Below, one piece after another: positions 35,646 to 46,945 of a stretch of DNA of 64,000 bases. The notes under the pieces were generated by a model. It was not told where the DNA came from. It worked only from the letters and a program-made list of their open reading frames with translations, and did no database searches. This DNA is from Neolentinus lepideus HHB14362 ss-1 (lineage: Eukaryota > Basidiomycota > Agaricomycetes > Gloeophyllales > Gloeophyllaceae). Position 1 is the stretch's first letter. Each line of letters starts with the position of its first letter. The position numbers and the translations under genes were made by a program. The stretch covers positions 324,016-388,015 of the forward strand of contig KV425565.1 of assembly GCA_001632425.1 (NCBI GenBank), read 5' to 3'.

Positions 35646-36465
35646 ATGGCTCTCGAAGAAATTATACTCTACGATATTCCCCGCAAGGAACTCGAGAAGG
35701 GAGCTTGGTCGCCTAATACCCTGAAGGCGAGGTGAGAACTCCGATACGATTTTCCGGGGGCGACTTATGCCAAGTTCGCCTGCTCCTTTCAGATTGGCCT
35801 TGGCCTTCAAGGGTTTGCCCTACAAGACCGTCTGGATCGAGTATCCTGACATCGCCGCTCACTGCCAGAAGATAGGGGCCAAGCCGACTGGAACGAACGA
35901 TGACGGCACACCCGCATACACACTCCCAGTCATCCGCGATCCTAACACGAACGCGGTCGTCTCTGACTCTTATGCTATCGCGGAGTACCTCGATGCGAAC
36001 TACGCCACCACACGCTCCCTCATCCCCGCCGGTACTGAAGGTTTCCATGCAGCGTTCTTCAGTGCGATCGCAGGCCCACATGCTGTGTTCCCGCAGACCT
36101 ACATTACATACGTAGCGCACGTCCCCGGCCTCCTCAATCCTTCCAGTGAGGAATACTTCATCCGTACGAGGACCGCCAGATTGGGCAAATTGGAAGAGCT
36201 GTGCCCCCGAGGGCCTGTGCGAGATGCGCAGCTCGAGAAATCCAAGGCTGGCTTTGATGTGGTGGCTAGTTGGTATGATAAGGCAGGGAAGGATAAGCTT
36301 TACTTGACGGGCGATACGCCGGTATGGGCAGACGTTATTGTTGCGGCATATATGGTTGGTGTCAAACGCATTTTCGGGCCCGATTCAGACGAGTGGAAGA
36401 AGATTTCGAGTTGGCATGGTGGTAGGTGGGCGAAACTGGCCGACGCCTTGGGTACGAGCAGTTGA
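35646..36465 (+). CDS. glutathione S-transferase, GSTFuA-like
   Basis: Two exons (35646-35731 and 35793-36465) join to 252 residues. The N-terminal thioredoxin-like half shows ITLYD-like LYDIPRKE, SPNTLKARLAL, YKTVWIEYPDI, TLPVIRDP and the glutathione-binding VVSDSYAIAEYLD (the Ser-Asp pair contacts the gamma-glutamyl group). The C-terminal helical half has WADVIVAAYM. This matches the fungal GSTFuA (Ure2p-like A) class, expanded in wood-decay fungi and able to bind or conjugate wood extractives. The usual catalytic Ser is plausible in WSPNT, but activity cannot be judged from sequence. Cytosolic, no targeting signal. Confidence 0.88.
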
Positions 36466-37485
36466 GGTAGATTATTTGATGACAAAGGTATTGGATTTGT
36501 AGCATGTCACACATCAAGCAAGAATAAAAAGAACGCGCGGCTTTGACAGTATAGAACCCGCCTGCTCTTTATTTCGTTGGTTGAGTTGGTTGAATTGTTG
36601 ACTGAGAATAGCCAGTCTCATCCAGATCCTATGCATCGTCGCGGTATGTCTTGAGACACTCTGCATGTACGTGCTGACGTGTTTACAACCTGTAGCCTGT
36701 AGTATTTCCCGGGAACACTTGTTTTCCAGGGTGTGTACCTCGTCCGTCGTCTGCATGCCGCGTTCGTGCTTCTTCTACTGCCATGAAACAAGACTATAGC
36801 TATTCAGCGTCAACTCTCGAGAGGCATTCGGGGCTCGAATAAAGCGGGAGATACAACTGAAACTACTACGGTTGATGTTTACTTGGAGACGATGATTCCG
36901 CTGGCAGGAGAGACATTTATATCTTCTGAGACGATACAGACGAAATCCTCGATGAATACAAGGTGTGCCCAGTTTGGTGTCCTTTTGAAAAACGGATTGA
37001 CGATGACGGTGAGACTGGGGATGGAGTTCTACTAACTTCTCGGAACTTCTGATCCCTGCCCCGGGTAGTCTAACCTCTTCACAACTGGAAGAATCACCCA
37101 ACTCATCGCTCGGTTGCGCGGGGCCCTCGAGACCTTATGGCTTGTGAGCTGTGATGCGAGGCAGCTTCGTCATCATCAGGATCTTTGATCTTTTGTTCCG
37201 TAATAATATTCACTTCCTGATCAATTGCGGTCATCGCATCCGCGTTATCCTGTTATGTCTTCTCAAGTGCAGTTACCTGGTTATCGAGGTGCGTCGACTT
37301 GGGAATTATCCGTATCTTGTATCCTGACTCCTTGCTGTGTAGCTCACCTCTGCTAGTTGTTATTTCCATCTCAGTGACCAGATCAAGTTCGTGGTGCGAC
37401 GGCATCTGGGTCGGGCCTCCAATGTGTGGCGCACGTCCACTTCGTCCTGATAAAATAGCGTACGGAGAGCTCAAGTTCAACTGGC
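36466..37485. other. intergenic, no gene seen
   Basis: One kilobase with only short frames (longest about 108 codons on the minus strand at 36775-37101) that carry no domain or splice logic. Confidence 0.5.
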
Positions 37486-39192
37486 ATGTCTTCTGTTCTT
37501 GACTCAACATTCGGAGCTCCTTTCGTAGGGTTTATAGTATCGACAGCGTGAGTCATCTATCTATATCTAATAACAGTAATGTTCATTTGACATTAACTCG
37601 TTCAATCAGGTTGAATGGTGTTACTTGTGGACAAACCTGGACGTACTACCACACATTCAAGGACGACGGGAAAGCAGCGAAGTGGCTGGTATGTAATCTA
37701 GAATTGTGAGATCGACATTTGTCCTTTGATTCGAATGCGCGTAGGTCGCAGTAGTATGGTTTGTATGTCCCTGTGTACCGTTCTTCCATCAATGCGATGT
37801 AACCATTGTTGAAGGGCGACATCATGGGCCAATGTTTGGTGACCTACACGCAGTGGTACTACCTTGTCAATAAATATCAACCCGAAGGATGTGTTCACAA
37901 CATATGGCACGTGGTCCAACTTGGGCAGCTTTATCCCATTCTGATTGACTATTACCTGTAGGAGCACTTCTGTCAGTGTAATGGTCCATTCGTGCCTTCG
38001 ACTTACGAGTTTAACCCCATCTCAGGATTCTGCCATTCTTCAGGTACGAGTCCTCTCAGTACCCATTACTACAAGTTAGCAGAGGTGACTACAGCAAATT
38101 TGTGTCTTCATCGCGAAAAGGTGTGTCACAACATCGACGCTCTAACATACGTACCCATTCATGCATCTCGGGTCTTGATAGCTTCTTCATCCTGCGAATA
38201 CGGAAACGTAACTCTTGTTCTTCTGAAGTGAAGGATAACATTGCTTACGTCCATTCTTCGAAAAGTTGCCAAACATAATGCTATCCTATTCTTGGTGCGT
38301 CTGCCAGTCATTCCCCTTTATGTCTCCAATCAATGTCATATGCCAGTTTGTTCCCGCAATTATCGGTCTAGGTACGGGGGTTCGTCTATCCAGTCATCTG
38401 CGCCGTGGTGATGTTGGCTTCTGTCCAAATTTTCAGCTTCGTTTGCTCGTAAGTTCTACTGCTAGTCTTAACGACAGGTACGATTGACAAGGCACAACGT
38501 CAGTCCATCTTAAACCGGTGTAAGTCACTAGTCAAACCAGGCTTTGCATAGCCGGTTGAAACAGTCTTGCCAGATATCAAAATCCGTTGCTCACGATCTA
38601 TGACCCAACCACACCCCTATACTGGAGAGTAACGGTATGTTCACTATTTTGATTGGAATGGTCCTAGGTCTCATTGTCGGTCCGTTTGTTCAAGATTCTC
38701 TTGACAATTAGTACTGATTGCGCGCTTCTGACTGATCTAGCTGTGACACTTAGTATGTGTATCCTGCTACATCAGTACAAGACACAAAATAGTATGATGG
38801 CCTCGAGGTCAGTACTAATCACGCCTCCGTCTCGTACATTTACCACTTCATAGCAATCCGCTCAAATCTCTTACAAGTAGATCCATGATGAATAGGCTGT
38901 TCATCTACACGCTAGCGACCGGCCTTTCAGCGATGTGAATTCACATTTTAATGTTGCCCTCGTTCCCATCCTCACTGCATCATCTTTTCTTTCCCGTCAG
39001 TTTGTTTGAGACTCTATTTATTGCTTGTGTATGTCTTCTTGCACGCACTGCATGTACGGGACTAATTCGTCATCCATCGCAGTGGTTCGCTTTCCCTGGA
39101 ACATTTATCTTTGACGGAGTGTTCCATGTAATGGGGAGAGGTCAGTCTATCCAGTGTTATTTGCGTCTCGTGTCTGATCCTGGTCCTTACTA
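37486..39192 (+). CDS. DUF6534-type seven-helix membrane protein, possibly decayed
   Basis: The start is clear: ATG 37486 gives MSSVLDSTFGAPFVGFIVST, intron from 37548, then LNGVTCGQTWTYYHTFKDDG (exon from 37610), intron after KWL, then VAVVWF. This is the typical beginning of Agaricomycete DUF6534 proteins. Later matches: QWYYLVNKY then NIWHVVQL at about 37845-37925, and near the end MMNRLFIYTLATGLSA (about 38887-38937) followed by FPGTFIFDGVFHVMGR (about 39085-39140), which occupy the place of the last two helices. Between about 37960 and 38880 I find only weak matches in changing frames. Either there are many tiny exons or the gene is decaying. No function is established for the family. 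Confidence 0.5.
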
Positions 39193-39660
39193 GTGGACGT
39201 AATCTGCATACTTGCCGCGCATGTGCACTCCCTTCCCTGACTTAGACCCTCGAACGATGCTGAGATGTCATACAGTTTGAACCTCAGGCATAAGCTGCGA
39301 GGACGACGCGAGTCTGTCCAACCGCAAAGATCTTCATTTGCATGCAGGTCTGCAGTCAGGACGAGATATTACCAAGGCTATCCTGAAAGGGACCGATGAT
39401 CGAGCCGCGATGCTGATCCACAGCAACGTTTATCCACTGACATATATCACAGACGGGTGTCGTAAACTAACAATATGAGCATCTCTACACGTCATGTTGT
39501 CTGCACACACAGGATCCGCACATTTGCTAATTCTAGTGATCTGCCTCAACGGGTACAATTACACCAGGAACATGCAGCCTCTCGAAGTTTGACTAGTGAC
39601 TTCCTACGACGTATTGCGAAGCACGGCGAAATGACAAGTGGAAAAGATAAGTTACATAAA
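39193..39660. other. intergenic, no gene seen
   Basis: 3' flanks of two convergent transcription units; nothing recognisable. Confidence 0.5.
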
Positions 39661-41092
39661 TTAATCCGAGTTAGAGTCTGTATGTGTATGCCCGTTTGTT
39701 GCCTGCGCGTCTGTGGCGTCCACGGGATTAAACCGGACCCTCACTTCTGTGACCTCCTTCCTTGCTTCCTTCAGTGTGCTCGAGATCTTCTCCTCCAGAT
39801 ACGCCGTCTCCGCTACGCTCATACTCTTAGGGACGTCAGCGATTAGGTCCACGAACACTAACGCGCCTGCACGCCGGGCACGCAGAGAGCGGACGGCCAG
39901 CAGCATTTGGTGCTCGTCTTGTGGGTCGATGGGGTATGTGGAGAGGAGGGGCTGGAGTGCGTCAACTATGGCTTTGCGGGAACGGGAAGGTACACCGGCG
40001 TCTGTTAGATCCCCGAACGCCCCTCCGAGTAAGACGACACCTTGTCGTAATATGACGACGGATATAAGCAGTCCTGAAAGTTTCGTTGAATGTCTGTATA
40101 GACAGACGTATCGTAATGGATTTGCTCACCTCCTATGGGGTCTAATGGGAGAGCTGGAAACCACCAGGTCCCCAATATTGCAGCTAGCGCGACAGTACTT
40201 GAATATGTGTCACTCCGGTGATGCACAGCGTTCGCGAGTAACACGGGGCTCTTTTCGTCATCTGCGACCTTCTTGGTTGCCCGGTAAAGCCACTCCTTCA
40301 CACCTACACTGAGTGCGGCAAACCACGCCGCATTCGGGTCTAGGGCGTGTTCATGCGCCAGTTCAACAGGTGTAATCGGTAGCTGCTCTGCAACGTCTTT
40401 AACACTCTGTAGGACCGCCTGAGTCGGACCCGGAGGTAGGGTCGCAGCTGTCTCTGAGAGAGTTTGTAGAAGGAGATAGTATGAGTGATAGCCAACGCCC
40501 AAGGCTCCTCCGATGAGGATGAGGGACATGATGGTAGTACCGAGGGTCTCGAATTTCGCGAAACCGAAGGGATACCGTTCCGATGGGGGTCTTCGGGAGA
40601 GTTTCCAGCAGAAGAGTGTCACCAAGTCCCCGAGTAAGTCTGCGAAACGCGTGAAGACGCGAACTGAGAGCCAAAGAAGGTATAGAGTACGCACCACTGA
40701 GTGAGTGACCAGCTTCAGCGAGCAAGGACGCAGAGTTCATCAACCACCCTGCCGTACCCTTCGTAGCTGTTAATGCTATGTTCGAGAACAACCCGACGAG
40801 GGTGATCTGACTGCCGCGATCGCCTGTATGTTTGCGTTAAGCTCTTGCGCGCTACAAGGCGTAGCAGATCAACATACGAGTGTTACATACCTGCGCCTTG
40901 CAGAGCCTGCATTATCCGTTCCGCGCCCTGCTCCCGCTCCTCCACCGAGTGTGCATGCGTGCTGAATATGGAATGTGAATGGTGGTGACCCTCCCCATGC
41001 TCGTGCCCGTGCTCATGCTCGTGATCATGGTCATGTTCATCCTCCGGCTCCTTCCCCTTACTCCTCGTCGAATGCGTCCTCCTCGATGCCAT
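39661..41092 (-). CDS. cation diffusion facilitator, MMT1/2-like
   Basis: A minus-strand multi-exon gene. The start MASRRTHSTRSKGKE leads into a metal-binding His/Asp/Glu-rich stretch (about 40960-41045; EDEHDHDHEHEHGHEH and further HHHSH). Next come the first helices (GLFSNIALTATKGTAGW, NSASLLAEAGHSLS), then DLLGDLVTLFCW with the conserved xxGDxxT metal site, and RRPPSERYPFGFAKFETLG. HHRSDTYSSTVAL (about 40215-40255) is the second HxxxD site. The C-terminal cytosolic domain ends near 39661. These features place it in the MMT/FieF branch, whose yeast members export iron from mitochondria. Mitochondrial location is inferred from the branch; the basic Ser/Thr/Arg-rich start is compatible. The His-rich N-terminus is unusual for yeast Mmt proteins. 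Confidence 0.85.
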
Positions 41093-41551
41093 CCCACCAA
41101 GACCGAACAAAGCAGACCAAGAACAGCGAGATACGTGAGGGTGGGGGGGCGGATGTATATATAGCGGGCTGTTCAAGAATACGAGGGAAACCCCGCCGCT
41201 TTGAATCTGATAGGAGAACCGTCGCCTGGGTGGTCTTAACACGGGCAAGGACGGTGCTGTGCGTTTGCACTTTGGGACGCTTCGACAGCCAAGCATCTGA
41301 TCCAGACTTTAAAAGCCGGCCTGTTGATTGTGGCGACACGAGCGGCGGTTCCAAGGGGTACGATACAAGGCAGTCAGGTAACTGTTTCGAACACGGTGTA
41401 TATACAGACTATACTCAGAGCTCGTGCTCGACGGCGGGGGAATTGATCTGGCCATTGCCCCCAGCCAGAGGTGTATGACGAATAGATTCGGGTTCTCGGC
41501 CCAACAGCCGCTCAATCAGAATCGGCGCAGCGGGTGGATTACACGCTATTG
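41093..41551. other. intergenic, no gene seen
   Basis: Promoter side of the CDF gene and 3' flank of the alcohol dehydrogenase gene. A 167-codon plus-strand frame crosses it but is antisense to the CDF first exon and has no features. Confidence 0.5.
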
Positions 41552-43121
41552 CTACTTCGTGTCATATATTCCAGCTAGCATCTGGTATACCTTTGGGAAA
41601 GAGGGATCACTCTCACTTCCCAACGCACCCGCAGCAATCTTGTGCAGATCCTCCTTCGGCACTTTGTATTCGGCGAGGCTGCTCTTGAGCCCCAGATCTG
41701 CCACAAGCCTGCGGGAAGAGGATGAAACACATATTCCCGAGGTTGCCGGGAGGACTCACTGGTTGATCTTCTCGGACAGCTTGCGCACATCTCCTTCCAC
41801 AGTGCCCGTCGAAGGCTCCTGTAGGTAGAACAATGCTCCAGCTAGCCACTCCTTATCCTCCTGCGACGCAATTTCAGCCTCCAGCCCCACGGTTGGACCG
41901 AGTGTCAGACACTGTACCGGGACATCAGCCAAGATCTATACGGACTACCACTGGTCGCTCACGGATGTTATTCCATGCGAAATACCGTACGTCGCGCCTA
42001 ATTTATATCCGAGAGAATGTGACAAACCGAGTCCTCTGTGATATATAGGATTTTATAGTTCCTGCGATGAACAGAAGGGCAGGTACGTACGTTAATTTCT
42101 CCATCTTTATTGGCCACATACTCATCCATGACGCCAGTTGGAGTTTCTGCCGAACCGTAACATTCTCGGGATCGGCTTTCGACTTGGGAAGGTACTCGAA
42201 CAGGTCCGCTGCGGCCCGGTAGAACAACGTCTTTAGCGGTGGGATCTGGCCAGGTCGATACAACCCCTCTATCAAACAGTCAGGACACAAGCAAACTACA
42301 ACGAAGAGACACACACCTATGGCGTGATCGAGAGCTCTGATACCGGTGGAAAGCCTGTATACAAGCAGAGAAGTTCAATACTCATCCTAACCTCAACCAG
42401 AATACTCACCACAGCCGTTCTGGTGTACAGAGGGTCAATTCGGCATCCAAAATAATACCCGCTGGCGCCAGCTCCGGCGAATTCACCCCTACCTTATTCC
42501 CCTCGCCGTCCGTATACCCTGCAATATACTGTCAAATTCGTCACCAATCCCCAATCACAAAGACATGGATGAGAAGGCGAACCGTATACTCCGCGGCACT
42601 CAGAGTGGTCGGTATGGCAATTTGCTTTGCATAGGGGCCCCCAGCCTCCCGCTGCAAATTCAATAAAATGACTTTGGAGGCGTCTATTGGTGAGCCGCCC
42701 CCAACTGCGACGATTATGTCTGCCCCGCAGCTCTTAAAAGCGTCAATACCTTTGCGAATACCCGCAACAGGCGCGTGCTCGCCAATCTCCCAGAAGGTGT
42801 TGCCGTATGCGTGGTGGTCTTTCAGGATGCTTTCAACTTTCCTTACGACGGCGGTCTAATATAGAGAATCAGTCTATCGAGGTCTCCCTTCGAGAAGCTC
42901 CTCGGTACCTTCTTGTATAGTGTCTTGCCGGTTACGACGAGAGCTTTCTTGGCCCCAACAGTCTTCAAAAGCACTGGCAGCGCCTCCTTGACCGATCCTG
43001 GTCCATAGTAAACACCCTTCAGTGTATCACTGTAGGCGTAATGGCCTGATATATGCGTAGAGGTAGACATGAGACGGTGTAATTGAGGGTAGCTAGAAGC
43101 AAGGGCCGTCCTGCAAGCCAT
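41552..43121 (-). CDS. iron-containing alcohol dehydrogenase / maleylacetate reductase-like, paralog 1
   Basis: A minus-strand multi-exon gene of the group III (iron-activated) ADH superfamily. The start has YSDTLKGVYYGPGSVKEALP and the strand KALVVTGKTLYKK. The nucleotide motif VGGGSPIDAS is at about 42690-42720. Metal-ligand regions are ILDAELTLCTPERLW, STGIRALDHAIG (about 42330) and the H..PHG segment. The protein ends SFPKVYQMLAGIYDTK. Relatives reduce maleylacetate in aromatic ring breakdown or oxidise alcohols with NAD(P). ATG 43121 starts a short extension with a mitochondrial flavour (MACRTALASSYPQLHRL); ATG 43070 (MSTSTHISG) is the alternative. Its paralog lies 4.2 kb away, on the other side of the inserted duplication arm. 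Confidence 0.83.
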
Positions 43122-43484
43122 CTGTGACGTTATATACCGGTCCTGGCGAGCGGCTGGCAGTTCGTACGTCCGTCGTAGGACTGACCCAGACTTCGCATGT
43201 CGTGCACGATGACGAGGCCAGTTAGCGTCGAAAGGGATAATAATTTATCAGCCCCAGCGGTCACGGGCCCGGGATGTCTGGAGTTTGCTCTTCCCGTAAC
43301 TAGTACTAGACTTGGTACGCGTCTCCTAAAAAAGATCTGACTTAGTAGGCGAGCAACTGTCTTTAATGGAAACTAGTACTTCGGGTGTTCATCGGATAAC
43401 TTTGAATAACAGTTGGTGGACGGAAACCACTGGTCCCCTACCGAGTCTGAATCCGCTCTTCGTCGGAAACATTGACAACGTCCG
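43122..43484. other. intergenic with duplication boundary
   Basis: Upstream regions of two divergent genes. Similarity to arm A starts at about 43392; the first 90 bases of the arm carry two short deletions relative to arm A. Confidence 0.6.
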
Positions 43485-45716
43485 ATGGCGATAGAGCTCT
43501 TGGAAGTCAGTATACCGTCATTTTCATCTTCAATGTGACATATTCCGCTCTACAGGTGACGGCACCTAGCCTGGCGTACATGGTCTTGGGGGGTTTCGTC
43601 GTGGCGGTATGTGTCTCGGGACGTTTGCACTGCATTAATATCTAGAAGGCATGTTAATGAAGATGAATTTCGCAGTTCAGCATGGTATCTCTGCTTGTGA
43701 AAGAAAGGGTACGACGTGTTTGTCAATCACTCAACAAAGTTAAGCTCACAATATCTGTCATAGATGTATATCAATGAAGTTGTCCTCGGAACTGCTTTTG
43801 GTGTTATTATGGGACCTCATTGCGCAAACGCATTTGATCCTCGTTCCTGGGGCTCAATCTCGAATCGGATTACCCTCGAGGTCATGCGCATAGTACTTGC
43901 GACCGGCTTGTTCGCGATTGGTGTGGAACTGCCCCAATCCTACATGTACAAGCACGCCAAAGGACTGATGATTATGGTTATCCCTACTATGGCGTTTGGT
44001 TGGCTTGTAGTAGCAGGCAAGTTAGATTGACCTCCATACACAACTGATCTGTCTTAATTGACCTTATCATCCTTCCATAGCTGTTATTCGCGGTCTATTT
44101 CCGGTCTTGGACTACATCTCATCTCTCGCTATAGCAGCCTGTCTGACGCCAACAGATCCTATCATTTCTGCCGCTATTGTAGGTAAGTAAAATATTATCC
44201 CCGCTGGAAACCTGAACGGATCGCGACGTTCATACTTCAACAGGCGGTAAATTTGCTATAAAACATGTCCCAGCTAATCTCCGTCGCATATTGTCTGCCG
44301 AATCTGCAGCCAACGATGGCCTGGCTTATCCCTTCCTTAGTATTTCGATTTACCTGACCATCGAGCGCTCGAGAGGAAGATCGTTCGAACTCTGGTTCCT
44401 AGTGGGCTGGCTATGTCAGTAGATTCTCCTCTCTTAGTTTAGACACCGTATTTATATCATTCGCTTTGCAGATCAAGTGGTCCTCGGCGTAGTTCTGGGT
44501 GCTGCCATGGGTAAGTGAGAAAGCACGCTACAGAACACGCCTATTCACACACTGATAAACATCACAGGAGTGCTCTTTTGTCACCTGATGAAGTACACCT
44601 ATCGAAGGGGCTTCATCGACCGCGAGTCCTATGTGGCGCAATACCTCGCACTCGCTTTCCTGACCATAGGCGTAGCCAGCACACTTGGCAGCGATGACCT
44701 CCTAGCTGCCTTCGCAGCAGGCAGCGCGATCTCCTGGGACGGCCACTTCAACACGCAGATTGAGAACGAAGTCTTCTCGTCCGTCATCGATTTGGTACTG
44801 AACTGTGCTTGTTTCATCTATATTGGTGCTTGGCTGCCTTTCACGGCGTTCAACTCACCAGAGCTGGGCATTACACCATGGAGGCTTATTGTTTTGTTCC
44901 TTGCGATTCTGGTATTGCGCAGGATTCCTTGTTTGCTGCTGCTGTACAAGTGGATCCCGGAAATTACGTCGTGGAAGGAGGCTCTATTTTCGGGTCATTT
45001 CGGTGAGCGCTTGTATTCGTTAAGTTCTTATCAATCAGAATTTGCTCACCAGTCAATGTACAGGACCGGTAAATTACTTCTTTGATTATCCCATCATTGA
45101 CATCCTATCTGATCTTTCAGATGGGTGTAGGTGCCGTGTTCGTGTCTACGCTGGCTTTGACCCGTCTTCCAGAGCCTGGAGAAAACCCTGAGACACAGCC
45201 GGAATTGTTGGCAGCTACGTTACAGACCATAGTGTCATTCGTCGTCTTGGGTTCCATCCTCATTCGTGAGTAACAATCATCAATAACGAAGATTCCTTAC
45301 CTCAAATTGTAAGCACAGACGGCCTATCCATTCCGTTCTTTTCGTTCGGGAAGAAGGTCCACTCGCGCACGATCTCCCTCTCCCGGACTTGGACCTCGCG
45401 CAACGCGGAGAACGCACCCGATTGGGTGCTATGGACGCGCAGAGTGCCTAGCACCCCGCGGGTTGAGCTTCAGGACGGTCTCGCGGCCCAGTCGCAAGTT
45501 GCTCTAGAGATCGGGACGCACGGGACTGGAAAGGTGCGCGATGGCAGTGAGACTATTCAGAGTCAGGATCCCGTGGGGGACAATGGCCTCGGTGCGGCCA
45601 CTATATCGCAGGACCGTGCTGCTGCTAGTCCACATGAGCCGCTGGGCGAGGCGTCCATGGGACTTGAGGAGTCCGGACAGTATATGAGCAGACGGCTTTT
45701 CGATGGGGCGAGTTGA
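43485..45716 (+). CDS. NHA1: plasma-membrane Na+/H+ antiporter, copy B
   Basis: Paralog of the antiporter in arm A with the same gene structure: 43485-43505 (MAIELLE), 43556-43606, 43676-43708, 43764-44016, 44081-44182 and further exons, with the 5-nt microexon at 45064-45068. The frame stays open and all visible splice sites are kept, although the donor after exon 3 changed from GTATGA to GTACGA. The ANDGLAYPFL site is unchanged. Protein changes I noted: ITREV to ITLEV, LPIER to LTIER, WDGDF to WDGHF. The cytosolic tail has about 12 inserted residues after NAPDWV, and a TGC-to-TGA change ends the protein a few residues early. The 5' flank diverges from arm A upstream of about 43392, so this copy has a different promoter. 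Confidence 0.85.
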
Positions 45717-46364
45717 ATTTCTTTGCAAAGGAGCCATTGAGCTCATTATTCGCAACATCGATAGGATCTTGCTAGCGGAAGTGGCGGTGGACAAACCAAC
45801 GATCGAGGCAGCGTTAGTGCGTCTGCCGCAGCCTCTGGTACCGCGACACCAAACCCAGAGCAGAGTGGTCCAGTCAGGACTGTCCACTTTCCCCCAGCCC
45901 AATGACATATGCTGGCGCGCCGTTCTAGGCGCGCTTCGTTGGACGAGCTGTTGGCCATCCTAGATTGTCTTGGACTAGTTGCTATGATCATAGCTGCTCT
46001 GGCTGCGAGAGGAATCAAGCCACCAGTATATCGCCATACGATCAAAATTGATCTGAAAATCTTTAAATCACACTCACCTTTGTGGTGCTTTTCTTATAGA
46101 TCCTCTGTAAGTAGATCTACATTACAATGGATATGGCATTCAAGTACGTTGTCGGCAAGGAATACAGTAAGATACGAGGTCCGTGAAATAGAAAGCGAAT
46201 GCGAAGTGACTATCAGACTGTGTGGGGGGTTACAAGGAGTGTGGGCAAGGGAGTCTCATGGACTAGGCACTGCAGGCAACCTCCCGGGGTCGTAACGGTA
46301 ATTATGCTACAGTGAGTCCGAGTCCGAGTCCGCATGTGTTATGAGATCACAGAAAAGGTCGCTA
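45717..46364. other. convergent 3' flanks, arm B
   Basis: Partner of 27978-28621. No gene. Shows a few short deletions relative to arm A. Confidence 0.6.
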
Positions 46365-46945
46365 TCACTCCATGGGGTTGGTTTTACCCGCCTTTCAAAA
46401 GGATCAGTGGAAGGTTAAACGGTATGTCACATGGATATACTTGCCTGGTTGCCTCCCCCTCGATCAGGACCTTCACTGCACCCACACAACCAGTCAGTCC
46501 ACCATCTAGTGGGTGGTTCCTCCTCTTGCTGTGTTGGCACAAGCGCGGGTGAAAGTGGAGAGATAGGAGAGATAGGCTCCGGGGCTCGATTCGCGACAGG
46601 CGTACCAGCGCGGGGTGGAGGCGCTTTCGGTTCGGGTAGACCAAGAGGTTCAGGCGGTGGTGGCGGCTTACCAGACGAAGCACGCCGATTTGGTGCAAGC
46701 TCTCTAGTAACCTCCGTGTTCTCGACGGCGGGCGTGGGTGGTACCGAGCTCATGATGGCCAAAGTTTGGTGCGCGTCGTCGAAAGGGGAGATCGGTGTCC
46801 GTACTGGGTTGGCAAAGGGGTTTTCCGATTCAGCAGAGAAGTCATGGATGGAAGGATTGGGCGAGTTCGCTACAGACAGGCTTGGGCTGGCGTCGTTAAT
46901 GTCGCTCAGGGCAACTCCATCTTCTGACGAACGCCCTCGTAGAAC
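46365..46945 (-). pseudogene. 5'-truncated copy of the disordered protein gene
   Basis: Carries the last coding exon (TNPME with the stop at 46365), the GC-AG intron and the 3' part of exon 2 of the gene at 26889-27977, ending abruptly at 46945. Exon 1, the promoter and the first part of exon 2 are missing. The remaining frame is intact apart from a 6-base in-frame repeat (ISPISPLSP) and the changed splice-flanking codon. No ATG-led unit with the parent N-terminus can be made, so I treat it as a duplication remnant. Confidence 0.8.

Larger units (their letters stand above)
43392..46945 (-). repeat. arm B of the inverted segmental duplication
   Basis: Reverse-complement match to 27406-30972. 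The far end stops abruptly at 46945, inside what is an exon in arm A. It carries an intact antiporter frame and a truncated copy of the convergent gene, which marks it as the derived copy. Differences from arm A include a 36-bp in-frame insertion at about 45430-45465 and small intergenic deletions near 46230. Confidence 0.9.

Noticed and set aside
40975..41478. 167-codon plus-strand frame
   Set aside because: Starts antisense to the His-rich exon of the CDF gene and continues into non-coding DNA; no features.
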